NCBI GenBank assembly: GCA_041394725.1
Contig: JAWKHR010000026.1
Coordinates: 1-64,000, forward strand
Reading direction: 5' to 3'
Origin: JAWKHR01 sp041394725
GTDB lineage: Bacteria; Acidobacteriota; Vicinamibacteria; Vicinamibacterales; SCN-69-37
Length of the DNA stretch: 64,000 nucleotides
The notes under the pieces were generated by a model. It saw only the letters and a list, made by a program, of their open reading frames with translations, did no database searches and was not told the origin of the DNA. This document shows positions 1-8,297 of the stretch, one piece after another (the first letter of the stretch is position 1; every line of letters begins with the position of its first letter). Position numbers and translations under genes: made by a program.

Positions 1-1207
1 AGAGCGTCCGCGCGGGCAGCGGCCGATCACCGCGCAGCGCCGCGGCGAGCGAGAGGCCGTCCACGTGCTGGTCGGGTTTCGGCGGCAGCCCCGCGGCGTC
101 GAGCAGCGTCGGATAGAGGTCCGTCGTGATCGCCGGGCCGTCGACCACCAGGCCGGGCCGGACGACGCCCGGCCACCGGACGATGAGCGGCGCGCGGATC
201 CCGCCCTCGTAGAGCCAGCCCTTGCCGGCGCGGAGCGGCGCGTTCGACGTCGGCGTGTTCGGCCCGCGGCGCAGCAGCGTGCTCAGGCCGCCGTTGTCCG
301 AGAGGAAGACGACGAGCGTGTGGTCGGCGACGCCCGTCGCGTCGAGCGCCTCGAGCACGCGGGCCACGCTGTGGTCGGTGGCCTCGATCATCGCGGCGTA
401 GGTCGGCTGATCCTGGTGGAGCTTGGTGAACGACGGCCCCTCGGGCTCGAACGCGTCCTCGGAGACGTCCGGTGGCCCGCCGTGCTTCTGCCGGTATTTC
501 TCGATGGTCGCCTCCGGCGCCTCGAGCGGCGTGTGCACCGAGTAGTGCGACAGCACGTAGAAGTACTTGTCGTCGCGGTGCCGCGTCAGGAAGTCGACCG
601 CGGCGTCCGTCAGCCGGTCCGTGAGGTACTCGCCGGGCTGATCGTGCTCGAGGTCCGGCACGTCCATCGGCGAGGGGGTCGCGCGGTGGTACGGGGCGAA
701 GTAGGTGCTCGGCTGCCCGGCGTGGTTCACCGCGAACGTCTCGGCGAACCCCTGGTCCACCGGCATGTGCAGGTCGGCCCCGAGGTGCCACTTGCCGGCG
801 TAGCCCGTGACGTAGCCGGCGGCCTCGAACGCCTCGCCGACCGTGACCTCGTCGAGCGGCAGGGCGTCGAGGTACGGCGCGGGCAGGAGCCGGCCCTTCT
901 GGTCGCCGCCGATCCAGTCCGTGATGCCGACGCGTGCCGGGTACTTTCCGGTCATGAGGCTCGCGCGCGTCGGCGAGCACACCGGGCTCGCCGTGTAGAA
1001 CCGGGTGAAGCGCGCGCCCTCGCGCGCGAGCCGGTCGATCGCGGGCGTCTCGTAGAACGTGCTGCCATAGGCGCCGGTGTCGGTCCACCCGAGGTCGTCG
1101 ATCAGGATGACGACGACGTTGAGCGGCGGTGCCGCGGGCCGGCGGCCGCAGAACGACGCCGCTGTCGCCGCGACGGCCAGAAGGAAGAAGGCCGTGCGTC
1201 TCGTCAT
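1..1207 (-). CDS. Sulfatase (arylsulfatase family), C-terminus cut by window edge
   Basis: About 402 residues are visible, starting at ATG 1207 and running off the left edge. The formylglycine motif CSPTRASLMTG lies near residue 77, whose cysteine would be oxidised by a formylglycine-generating enzyme. Other family landmarks are LIDDLGW near residue 35 (metal-binding Asp pair), GKWHLG, and SDNGG towards the C-terminus. A hydrophobic N-terminus (TRRTAFFLLAVAATAA) looks like a signal peptide, so the enzyme probably hydrolyses sulfate esters outside the cytoplasm. The start overlaps the stop of the histidine kinase gene by ATGA, so the two are probably cotranscribed. The substrate cannot be told from sequence. 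Confidence 0.9.
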   Translation of the reverse strand, partial: MTRRTAFFLLAVAATAASFCGRRPAAPPLNVVVILIDDLGWTDTGAYGSTFYETPAIDRLAREGARFTRFYTASPVCSPTRASLMTGKYPARVGITDWIGGDQKGRLLPAPYLDALPLDEVTVGEAFEAAGYVTGYAGKWHLGADLHMPVDQGFAETFAVNHAGQPSTYFAPYHRATPSPMDVPDLEHDQPGEYLTDRLTDAAVDFLTRHRDDKYFYVLSHYSVHTPLEAPEATIEKYRQKHGGPPDVSEDAFEPEGPSFTKLHQDQPTYAAMIEATDHSVARVLEALDATGVADHTLVVFLSDNGGLSTLLRRGPNTPTSNAPLRAGKGWLYEGGIRAPLIVRWPGVVRPGLVVDGPAITTDLYPTLLDAAGLPPKPDQHVDGLSLAAALRGDRPLPARTL

Positions 1208-3774
1208 CGCCGATCTCGCGTCCAGAGATCCGGGAGCCGCGCGGCGAGCGCGGACCGGAGTTGTCCCAGGTCGAAGGGCTTGGCGAGGAACTCCGTGCCG
1301 GTCGAGCCGGCGTCCAGGGACCAGGGGGCCTCGGGATGGAATCCGGTCATCAGGATGCACGGCAGCTTCGGCCACAGGCGCGCGATCTCGCGCGCGGCTT
1401 CGAGGCCGCTCATGCCCGGCATCGCGACGTCGAGCAGCACGGCCGAGACGGCGTCGGCGTTCCGGCCGAGGTACTGCAGCGCGTCGTTCGCCGTCTGGGC
1501 CGTCGCCGCGCGGAGGCCCGTCCGCTGGAGCATGCGGCGCACCGTGCTGCGCACCTGCTCCTCGTCGTCGACGACCAGCACGAGCGGTCGCCCCCGTGCG
1601 TCGTCGGCGACCGGCTCCGGATGCTCCTCGGCGGCCGGCAGCCAGATCTCGAACGTCGTTCCGCGGCCGGGATCGCTTTGCACGATCACGTCGCCGCCGT
1701 GCGAACGGACGATGCCGAGCGCGGCCGAGAGACCGAGGCCGTGGCCGGTGGGCTTGGTCGAGAAGAACGGGTCGAAGATGCGGGCCAGGATCTCCGGCGC
1801 CATCCCGCTGCCGTCGTCCTCGCAGGTGACGACCGCGTAGCGCCCGGGCGGCACCACGTGGCCGGGAATGCGGGCCGCGGCGCGCGGCGCGTCGAGCGAC
1901 GCGGTCCGCGTCGAGAAGACGACCCGGCCGGGCCGCGATCCGATCGCGTCCCACGCGTTGTGCGCGAGGTTCAGGAGCAGCTGGCTGACCTGCGCGCTGT
2001 CCGCCTGGACGTGCACCTCGGCCTGCGCCAGGTCGCAGCGCAGCTGGACGTGCCGCGGCTGGAGCGAGGCGAGCAGCCGCGTGATGTCGAGCACCGCGCG
2101 GTTCAGGTCGATGCGCTGCGTCATCGTCCGGCCCTTGCCGGCGTAGGCGAGCATCTGCTGGGTCAGGACCGCGCCGCGCTCGAGGGCGCGGCGCGCCTCG
2201 GCGAGCTCGGTGCCGACCGGGCTGGCGGCGCCGAGCGTGTCCTCGGCGAGGCTCAGGTTGCCGAGCGCCGCGGCGAGCAGGTTGTTGAAGTCGTGCGCGA
2301 GGCCGCCGGCCAGCACGCCGAGGCTGTCCATCTTCTGCGCCTCGCGCAGCCGTTCCTCCGCCTGGCGCTGGTGCGTGACGTCCTGCAGCGTCACGATGAA
2401 GCCCGTGACCACGGCATCGCGCCGGATCGGGGTGGACACGACGCGCATGAAGCCGCCGCCGGGCGCCGAAGTGCGGTACTCGAACTCGTGCGGCGGACGG
2501 TCCGCGTCGCCGAGCAGCCACTGCACGCCGGCGTCGAGCGCGACGCGCGCCCGATCGCGGTCGTCCGGGTGGATGTGCTGCAGCCACCGCCATTCCTTCG
2601 TCGGATCCTCGGTGGTGCCGAGCATGCGCGCCGCGACCGAGCTCGTGTAGTCCCACGAGAGGTCGCGCCCGAGCACGATGAACCCGACGGCGGAGGCCTC
2701 GCTGAGGACGTTGAGGCGTTCCTCGGCCGCGCGCCAGGCCGACGCGCGATCGGCGTGCACGGCCAGGCGCTCGACCGTGGAGCTCATCAGGCCGCCCAGC
2801 GTTTCGAGGATGGCCAGCGCGTTCGGCTCGATGAGCTCGCGCGACGCCGATGCCGTGTTGATGAAGCCCACCACCTCGCCGCCACGGCGGAACGGCACCA
2901 GCACCGCCACCCGCATCCCCGCGCGGGCCAGCGTCTGGTGGCCGCGCGAAGACGACCGCGCGAGGTCGTCGACGACGAGGCAGCCGTCGCACGTGATCGC
3001 CTGGCCGAAGGCGGTCGTCGCGATCGGCAGGATGGTGTCGCGCGGGATCACATCGAGGCCGGAGACCGCGAACAGGCGGGCGTGCGCGCCGTCGGGTTCC
3101 ACCAGCGCGAAGCTGACGCGCTGGGCGGCCAGCACCGAGGCGAGGCTCTCGGCGACCATCGGGAACGCGTCGGCGAGCGAGTCGACGCGTGCGAGGCCCG
3201 ACGCCAGGCGGTTGAGGGCCTCGAGGCGATCGGCGTGCCGGTGCTGGCGGGCGGCGTCGGCCTCGGCCGCGGCGATCAGCCGCAGGCGTGCCAGGGTGGA
3301 GGCGACGATGGCGGTGAGCGTCCCGAGCTGCTCCGCGTGCGTCGCGTCGTAGGCGCCGGGGGCGCGGCTCGCCACGTTGATGGCGCCGAGCACCTCGTCG
3401 CCGACGACGAGCGGCGCGCTCATCGCGGAGCGGAACCCGGCGTGCCACAGCCCGGCTTCGTCGACCCGGCCGGTGCCGGCGGCGAGGTCCACGACGATCG
3501 GACGACCCGTGCGCAGGGCCTCGCCGATGCGGGTGGCGTCGGCGGGCAGGGTGGCCGGGGGGCCGCCGGACGGGTCGCCGTCGAGCGCGCGAAGCTCGAG
3601 GGACGCGCCGTCGGCCGACCGCAGCGCGACCGACGCGCGATCCGCGGCCAGGAGGCCGGGCAGCAGGCGCGCCACGGTGGCGTAGACGTCCGCCTCGCGG
3701 CGCAGGGCGTTGATCGCCAGCACGAACTCGCCGAAGCGGGCGGGGATCGCGCGCGCGGGGGACTCGCTGATCAT
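1204..3774 (-). CDS. Hybrid sensor histidine kinase, GAF-GAF-PAS-HisKA-HATPase-REC
   Basis: 856 residues. Two GAF domains (about 15-165 and 190-340) and a PAS domain (about 350-475) precede the dimerisation/phosphoacceptor helix with LAHDFNNLL, phosphorylated His 494. The ATPase domain has the N box (LLLNLAHNAWDA, Asn 606), DDGSG, FDPFFSTK and GHGLGLS. A receiver domain occupies about 730-850, with acidic pair DDEE near 736, phosphorylated Asp 782 and conserved Lys 832. No membrane segment is seen, so it is a cytoplasmic sensor. ATG 3774 is chosen because it overlaps the bactofilin stop by ATGA. No separate output regulator is adjacent, so its target is unknown. Confidence 0.93.
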   Translation of the reverse strand: MISESPARAIPARFGEFVLAINALRREADVYATVARLLPGLLAADRASVALRSADGASLELRALDGDPSGGPPATLPADATRIGEALRTGRPIVVDLAAGTGRVDEAGLWHAGFRSAMSAPLVVGDEVLGAINVASRAPGAYDATHAEQLGTLTAIVASTLARLRLIAAAEADAARQHRHADRLEALNRLASGLARVDSLADAFPMVAESLASVLAAQRVSFALVEPDGAHARLFAVSGLDVIPRDTILPIATTAFGQAITCDGCLVVDDLARSSSRGHQTLARAGMRVAVLVPFRRGGEVVGFINTASASRELIEPNALAILETLGGLMSSTVERLAVHADRASAWRAAEERLNVLSEASAVGFIVLGRDLSWDYTSSVAARMLGTTEDPTKEWRWLQHIHPDDRDRARVALDAGVQWLLGDADRPPHEFEYRTSAPGGGFMRVVSTPIRRDAVVTGFIVTLQDVTHQRQAEERLREAQKMDSLGVLAGGLAHDFNNLLAAALGNLSLAEDTLGAASPVGTELAEARRALERGAVLTQQMLAYAGKGRTMTQRIDLNRAVLDITRLLASLQPRHVQLRCDLAQAEVHVQADSAQVSQLLLNLAHNAWDAIGSRPGRVVFSTRTASLDAPRAAARIPGHVVPPGRYAVVTCEDDGSGMAPEILARIFDPFFSTKPTGHGLGLSAALGIVRSHGGDVIVQSDPGRGTTFEIWLPAAEEHPEPVADDARGRPLVLVVDDEEQVRSTVRRMLQRTGLRAATAQTANDALQYLGRNADAVSAVLLDVAMPGMSGLEAAREIARLWPKLPCILMTGFHPEAPWSLDAGSTGTEFLAKPFDLGQLRSALAARLPDLWTRDRR

Positions 3775-4148
3775 GCGTCTTCCGCGGCGGCCTCGCGCTT
3801 CTGGCGGCGGTACTGCGCGACGCGCAGCGCCGCGTCGAGGTGCTGCGGTTCGGCGCGGCCCTCGAACCGCGCGGCCTCGTCGAGGATGAAGCGGCGCGAC
3901 ATCACGTGCCCCGTCACCGTCGCGTGCGCGCGGACGTCGACGACGTCGGTGGCGATGAGCTGACCTTCGGTGTGGCCGAAAACGGTGATGTCGCGCGCGA
4001 TGACGTCGCCCAGGACGTGGGCGGTCGGCCCGACGATGACGGCCGCGCCCTCGCACCAGATGGGGCCCTCGATCCGGCCATCGACGGTGAGGTCCTCGCC
4101 GGACCGCAGTTCGCCCTTGACCGTGGTCCCGGGACCGAGGTGGCTCAT
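3771..4148 (-). CDS. Bactofilin (polymer-forming cytoskeletal protein)
   Basis: 125 residues matching the compact bactofilin beta-helix: repeated short strands with glycines and hydrophobics (VKGELRSGEDLTVDGRIEG, then VTGHV) over about residues 8-90. Bactofilins form filaments without nucleotide and act in cell shape, stalk or envelope assembly. The C-terminal tail is charged (QYRRQKREAAAEDA). It is first in a three-gene minus-strand string, with its stop overlapping the kinase start. A functional link with the kinase and sulfatase is inference only. Confidence 0.88.
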   Translation of the reverse strand: MSHLGPGTTVKGELRSGEDLTVDGRIEGPIWCEGAAVIVGPTAHVLGDVIARDITVFGHTEGQLIATDVVDVRAHATVTGHVMSRRFILDEAARFEGRAEPQHLDAALRVAQYRRQKREAAAEDA

Positions 4149-4203
4149 CGCCCTGAATTGTCGCAGAAGGCGGGCGGTGACGGAACAGCCGCGCGGGCGG
4201 GCG

Positions 4204-4563
4204 TCAGCCGACGGTGACGCGCTTCACCCCGCGCGCGGTGAGCAGGGCGGCGAGCCGGCGGCGGTGGTCGCCCTGGAGGAGCAGGGCGTCGCCCTCGACG
4301 GCGCCGCCGCAGCCGAGCTGGCCCTTGAGGGCCGTGAGCCAGGCGTGCAGCTCGGCCGCCGGGAGACCGAGCTGTTCGACCACGGTGACCTCCTTGCCGC
4401 CGCGGCCGCGTCGTTCCAGGCGGACCACGGCCCGCGTGACGGCGTGGGGCATGGGGGGCGTGTCCGGCGGACCGGCTGGCGCGGGCGACGAGGCCCCCGC
4501 CGGCAGCCGGTCGCGGAGACGGCCGAGCGCCCCGAACGGGTTGTGAAACGGCTTGTCAGTCAT
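4204..4563 (-). CDS. yciH: SUI1/eIF1-like protein (YciH family)
   Basis: 119 residues from ATG 4563. The C-terminal 75 residues are a SUI1 domain: VRLERRGRGGKEVTVVEQLGL, then LKGQLGCGGAVEG and LLLQGDHRRRLAALL, the last being the family signature. The N-terminal 40 residues are proline/alanine rich and probably disordered. Bacterial YciH binds the small ribosomal subunit and affects initiation fidelity or stress translation. An in-frame upstream start at 4590 exists, but those codons would derive from the palindromic repeat just upstream, so the internal ATG is preferred. A 26-bp perfect palindrome separates it from the upstream gene. Confidence 0.85.
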   Translation of the reverse strand: MTDKPFHNPFGALGRLRDRLPAGASSPAPAGPPDTPPMPHAVTRAVVRLERRGRGGKEVTVVEQLGLPAAELHAWLTALKGQLGCGGAVEGDALLLQGDHRRRLAALLTARGVKRVTVG

Positions 4564-4582
4564 GGGCAAGAACGACACCAAA

Positions 4583-4635
4583 AAAGACACCGGGAGTCTT
4601 TTTACGAATTTCGTAAAAAGACTCCCGGTGTCTTT
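4583..4635. repeat. Perfect palindrome of the GACACCGGGAGTC family, probable terminator
   Basis: Two perfect 26-bp arms (4583-4608 and 4610-4635) around a single T. The arm core is GACACCGGGAGTCTTTTT. A-rich and T-rich flanks would give an RNA hairpin with a U tract on either strand. It sits between the stop of the TPR-like gene (4645) and the start of yciH (4563), both on the minus strand. A second member with the same core is at 39250-39302. Confidence 0.85.
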
Positions 4636-4644
4636 GACATTTTC

Positions 4645-6480
4645 TTAATATCTCGACCCCCGCAGCCAGGTGTCCGAGCGGGCCCAGCTCCTCGCCAGGT
4701 CGGCGTCCACGTCGGCCGTCGGCTTGCCCTGCGCGCGGAGCGCCTGCTGCAGGCCGATGAGCGACCAGCCGTTGTGCGGATGGTCCAGCAACTCGTCCGT
4801 GTAGACGCGCTCGGCGTCGGCGAACCGCCGCGCCTCGAGCAGCGCGGCACCCAGCCAGTGCCGCGCGGCGAACGGCAGCGGCTCCGGCTCGTCGTAGATG
4901 AGCTGGTCCTCGAGTGTCACCGCCCGCTCGAACGCGCGGATCGCCCCCGGCAGGTCGCCGCCGGCGCGGGACAGCTCCCCCTCGAGCACCTCGCCGACCA
5001 CCCCCAGCAACTGCGCCGCCGTATGGCCGCGGAACTGCTGCGTGGACCCGGCGGCAGCCTTCCGCACCCGCGCGAGGTAGGCGCGCGCGAACTCCGGCTC
5101 GCCCGTCCGCAGCCTGGCGTACCCCTGCGCGAAGTCCCAGAGGCCGGCCGTCACCTCGTTGGCGGGCCGCGCGGCGACCGCCCCGATCTCGTCGAACCGG
5201 CCGAACCGCAGCAGCGACAGCACGTGGTAGACGGAGTCGCCGGTCAGCGTCGCGTAGTCCTTGCCCGCCTGGATCGCGACCGCTCCCTGCCCGTCCATCG
5301 AGGCCGCGAACACCAGCATGTGAAGGTTGTGGGAGGGATAGATCGCGAAGCCTTCCCCCACCTCCGCCTTGAGATCGGAGTGCCAGGCCTGGATGTTGGC
5401 GCGCACCGAGTCGCCCCACCGCCCGATCTCGTTGAACGTGTGCGACGGCATGTGGTTGATGTGGCTCGCCCCGGGAATCGCGTCGCCGAGCAGCTCGGCA
5501 CAGGCCTCGGCCCGCCCGGGCGCGATCGTCGACTCGGTCGCGTGGACGTACAGGTGACACGCCCCGGGATGCCGGATGTCGCGCGCGAGCACGCTCTCCA
5601 GCACCGCGTGGAGCCGGCGGATGCTCGGGCTGCCGAGGTCGCGCGTGCCCCGCCGCGGCTCGAGCAGGAACAGCGCGTCGCCGTAGAGCGTCGCCGCGTC
5701 GAGGTCGTCGGGGTAGGCCTCCGACAGCCGGCGCATCGCCTCGGCGTAGGCGCGATCCTGCTCGACGCGCGTCGCCGGATCGAACCGCTCGACGTAGCGC
5801 ACGGCCATCGCGTCGATGAACGCGCGTTCCACCGGCGAGGCGTGCGCATCCTTCAGGCGCCGCGCGTGCTGGATCGCCGCGTACGCGAACGGCGCCTCGG
5901 CGGCCGTCATCGCGCCGTTGAGGTAGGAGCCCCACGCCCACGCCTCGCCCCAGTAGCAGATGGCACAGTCGGGGTCCGCCTTCCAGGCCTCGCGGAACGA
6001 CCGGATCGCCTCGGGCTTCGCGAAGGCGTACATCATCTGGAAGCCCTGTGTGAAGTAGGCCTGTGCGCGCGCGTTCGTCGAGGAGATCGGCCGCGTGAAC
6101 GGTCCGAGCCCCGTCGTGTAGAGCGGGATCGGATCGCGCACGCTGGCCGGCAGCGCGGCCATGTCGTGATCGCCGGCATGCGACTGGTCCGCGGTGGCCG
6201 GCGTGGCCGCCTGGCGCGGGACGCCCGCCTGGCCCGCCATCGTCTGCACGGCCTCGGGCGCCGAGGCGGGCTGGGCCACGGGCCCCGCGGCTTGCGGTGT
6301 GACGGGTGCCGGGGCCGGTGGCGTGAGGCGCGCCGCAGCCCGCGACGTGACGGGCGCCGCGACCTGCAACGTGACGTTCGCCGCCGCCGGCGGCGTGACA
6401 GACGATGCGGCCGGCACGGCGGCGAGGGCCACCAGCGCGGCAGCGGTCAGGGCGACGGGACCAGGGGTACGACGTGGCAT
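4645..6480 (-). CDS. Secreted TPR-like protein with histidine-rich core, unknown function
   Basis: 611 residues with an N-terminal signal peptide, then a long Ala/Pro/Val/Thr-rich linker to about residue 100. The rest is helical and TPR-like with paired Gly/Ala-Tyr/Trp positions. Distinct conserved-looking blocks are CAICYWGEAWAWG (172-184), HPGACHLYVHATE (304-316), SHINHMPSHTFNEIGRW (339-355) and YPSHNLHML (381-389). Histidines recur in successive helices, which suggests a ligand- or metal-binding groove, but that is inference. Proteins of this pattern are usually labelled only tetratricopeptide repeat protein. The start ATG 6480 precedes a plausible signal peptide. Confidence 0.8.
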   Translation of the reverse strand: MPRRTPGPVALTAAALVALAAVPAASSVTPPAAANVTLQVAAPVTSRAAARLTPPAPAPVTPQAAGPVAQPASAPEAVQTMAGQAGVPRQAATPATADQSHAGDHDMAALPASVRDPIPLYTTGLGPFTRPISSTNARAQAYFTQGFQMMYAFAKPEAIRSFREAWKADPDCAICYWGEAWAWGSYLNGAMTAAEAPFAYAAIQHARRLKDAHASPVERAFIDAMAVRYVERFDPATRVEQDRAYAEAMRRLSEAYPDDLDAATLYGDALFLLEPRRGTRDLGSPSIRRLHAVLESVLARDIRHPGACHLYVHATESTIAPGRAEACAELLGDAIPGASHINHMPSHTFNEIGRWGDSVRANIQAWHSDLKAEVGEGFAIYPSHNLHMLVFAASMDGQGAVAIQAGKDYATLTGDSVYHVLSLLRFGRFDEIGAVAARPANEVTAGLWDFAQGYARLRTGEPEFARAYLARVRKAAAGSTQQFRGHTAAQLLGVVGEVLEGELSRAGGDLPGAIRAFERAVTLEDQLIYDEPEPLPFAARHWLGAALLEARRFADAERVYTDELLDHPHNGWSLIGLQQALRAQGKPTADVDADLARSWARSDTWLRGSRY

Positions 6481-6704
6481 CGAGGGCTCCGATTCGCGGG
6501 TTCGGCGACAACGGTCAGGGCTGGCGAATCATACTCGGCCGCGCGGCGGCCGGCGCCGCGACCTCGGCCGCCCTGCCCGCGCCGCGAACCTGCGCCGCCC
6601 TGCCGGTCCGCGCCGCCCCGCCCGACCGGCGCCGCGCGCGGTATCGGCTATCATCGCCCTTCACGCGGACCCGTGACGCGGCCCGCGGAAGGAGGCACCC
6701 GGTC

Positions 6705-7496
6705 ATGCGACGCGTGGCGACGGTTGGGGCGGCAGTGGCCGCGATGGTCCTGGGGCTGGCGGGCACGGCGCGCGCCCAGGGCGACGAGATCCAGGTCTAC
6801 GACGGCGGCCTCGCGCCGCGCGGCGTCTTCAATCTGACCTGGCACAACAACGTGACGCCGAAGGGTGTCTCCACGCCGGCGTTCCCCGGCGCGGTGGTCG
6901 CCGACAAGTCGTGGAACGGCGTGCCCGAGTGGGCCTACGGCGTGACCGACTGGTTCGAGGCCGGTCTCTACCTGCCGCTCTACAGCCGCGACCACGCGAT
7001 GGGCTTCGCGCTCGACGGCTTCAAGCTGCGCACCCTGTTCGCCCGGCCCGACAACGACCACCACCGCTTCGTGTACGGTGCCAACTTCGAGTTCAGCTAC
7101 AACGCGAAGCGCTGGGACACGACCCGCTTCACGTCGGAGATTCGGCCCATCGTCGGCTGGCACTTCGACCACGTCGACCTGATCGTCAACCCGATCCTCG
7201 ACACCGCCTACGACGGCCTGAAGAACCTCGAGTTCGCGCCGTCCGTCCGGCTGGCCTACAACGTGTCGGACGCCTGGGCGGTGGCCGTCGAGGAGTACGC
7301 CGACTACGGCCCGCTCAGGCACTTCCTGCCCGCGACCGAGCAGTCGCACCAGGTGTACGGCGTCGTCGATCATGCGGCGAAGGGGCTCGACATCGAGGCC
7401 GGCATCGGCGTGGGGCTGACCGACGGATCGGATCGGGTGACGCTGAAGCTGCTGCTCTCGCACGACTTCAACGCGCCGCACGTCACGCGGCACTGA
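6705..7496 (+). CDS. Outer-membrane beta-barrel protein
   Basis: 263 residues. The signal peptide is MRRVATVGAAVAAMVLGLAGTARAQ, cleaved after ARA or AQ. The mature part is rich in alternating hydrophobic and aromatic strands with Tyr/Trp/Phe (GVPEWAYGVTDWFEAGLYLPLY, then RFVYGANFEFSYN) and ends in hydrophobic strand LKLLLSHDF, typical of outer-membrane barrels. ATG 6705 is preceded by a GGAAGGAGG-type ribosome site. It is divergent from the TPR-like gene. The 224-bp gap between them holds a possible -10 TATCAT at 6649. Channel or scaffold role unknown. Confidence 0.78.
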   Translation: MRRVATVGAAVAAMVLGLAGTARAQGDEIQVYDGGLAPRGVFNLTWHNNVTPKGVSTPAFPGAVVADKSWNGVPEWAYGVTDWFEAGLYLPLYSRDHAMGFALDGFKLRTLFARPDNDHHRFVYGANFEFSYNAKRWDTTRFTSEIRPIVGWHFDHVDLIVNPILDTAYDGLKNLEFAPSVRLAYNVSDAWAVAVEEYADYGPLRHFLPATEQSHQVYGVVDHAAKGLDIEAGIGVGLTDGSDRVTLKLLLSHDFNAPHVTRH

Positions 7497-7529
7497 CCGC
7501 CATGTTGGGGGCCGCGGCCCGCCGCGCAA

Positions 7530-7748
7530 TCACTCCGAGCCGTCGCCCCGCAGCACCTCGATCCACCGGCTGCCGTCGTCCCAGCCGACGCGCACCTGCC
7601 AGGGGCGACAGCACACCTCGCAGTCCTGCACGAGCGTGCCCATGAGATCGGGTTCGAGGTAGATCTCGACCGGCTCGCCGCAGTACGGGCACGTCACGAG
7701 GAACTCCGTCTCCAGCTCGTCGTCGGCCACGACACGAGTGTACGACAC
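7530..7748 (-). CDS. CPXCG-motif cysteine-rich protein
   Basis: 72 residues from GTG 7748. A zinc-ribbon-like pair CPYCG (20-24) and CEVCC (43-47) matches the small CPXCG family found in many proteobacteria and acidobacteria. The rest is acidic and includes WQVRVGWDDG. Function in the family is unknown; zinc binding is the expected property. Confidence 0.8.
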   Translation of the reverse strand: MSYTRVVADDELETEFLVTCPYCGEPVEIYLEPDLMGTLVQDCEVCCRPWQVRVGWDDGSRWIEVLRGDGSE

Positions 7749-7801
7749 GCGCCGAGCCGACAGGCGGCGCCGAGGCGGTGACGACGCGCGCGGCGCCGCG
7801 G

Positions 7802-8131
7802 CTACCGGCGCCGGTCGCGCCGGTCTTCCCGGCGGTCGCGGACGTCCTCGCGCCGATCACGGACGTCCTCCGCGCGATCACGCCGGTCCTCGAGCCGATC
7901 GCGCCAGCCGCCGTCGTGGAGCGCGTCGCGCACGTCCTCGCGTCGGTCGCGCACGTCCTCGCGCCGGTCGCGCACGTCCTCGCGGCGATCCCGCACGTCC
8001 TCCAGCCGATCGAGCCGATGGGCCACGACCGCGCGGGCGCGCCGCTGCGGCGCACCCGTGGCCTGGGCCGCGACCGGCGTGACGAGGGCCAGCGCGGTCG
8101 CGCCGGCAATGACGGTTCCCGTGAGTCTCAT
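7802..8131 (-). CDS. Secreted charged heptad-repeat protein (RREDVRD repeats)
   Basis: 109 residues. A signal peptide (MRLTGTVIAGATALALVTPVAAQA) is followed by a region made almost only of Arg, Asp, Glu and Val in a 7-residue period, RREDVRD, repeated at least six times and broken once by ALHDGGWRDRLE. The DNA shows the matching 21-bp period. Alternating opposite charges at i and i+4 predict a long single alpha-helix or coiled coil. No known enzyme domain. The codon pattern and signal peptide support it being a real gene. It is divergent from the multicopper oxidase gene. Confidence 0.72.
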   Translation of the reverse strand: MRLTGTVIAGATALALVTPVAAQATGAPQRRARAVVAHRLDRLEDVRDRREDVRDRREDVRDRREDVRDALHDGGWRDRLEDRRDRAEDVRDRREDVRDRREDRRDRRR

Positions 8132-8297
8132 GACGGACCTCCCGTGGTGTCAGGCGCTTCACGGGGTTGGACCGGCGGGACGCAGGACGGGATACATCAG
8201 CGTCGCCGCGCCCGCCGCGTTCGCCGGCACGGGCAGGCGCCGCCCGGTCTGCTAGAGTGTGCCGCGAACGACCACTCCCTTTCCCCGGAGGCACTGC

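Noticed and set aside
1129..3963. Long plus-strand frame opposite the histidine kinase
   Set aside because: Composition is Arg/Ala/Gly/Val-biased with no motif, and the opposite strand has a complete kinase.
4564..4644. Small proteins ending in KKTPGVF-type residues read through the palindromes at 4.6 kb and 39.3 kb
   Set aside because: The coding potential comes only from the repeat sequence; the same peptide appears at both copies.
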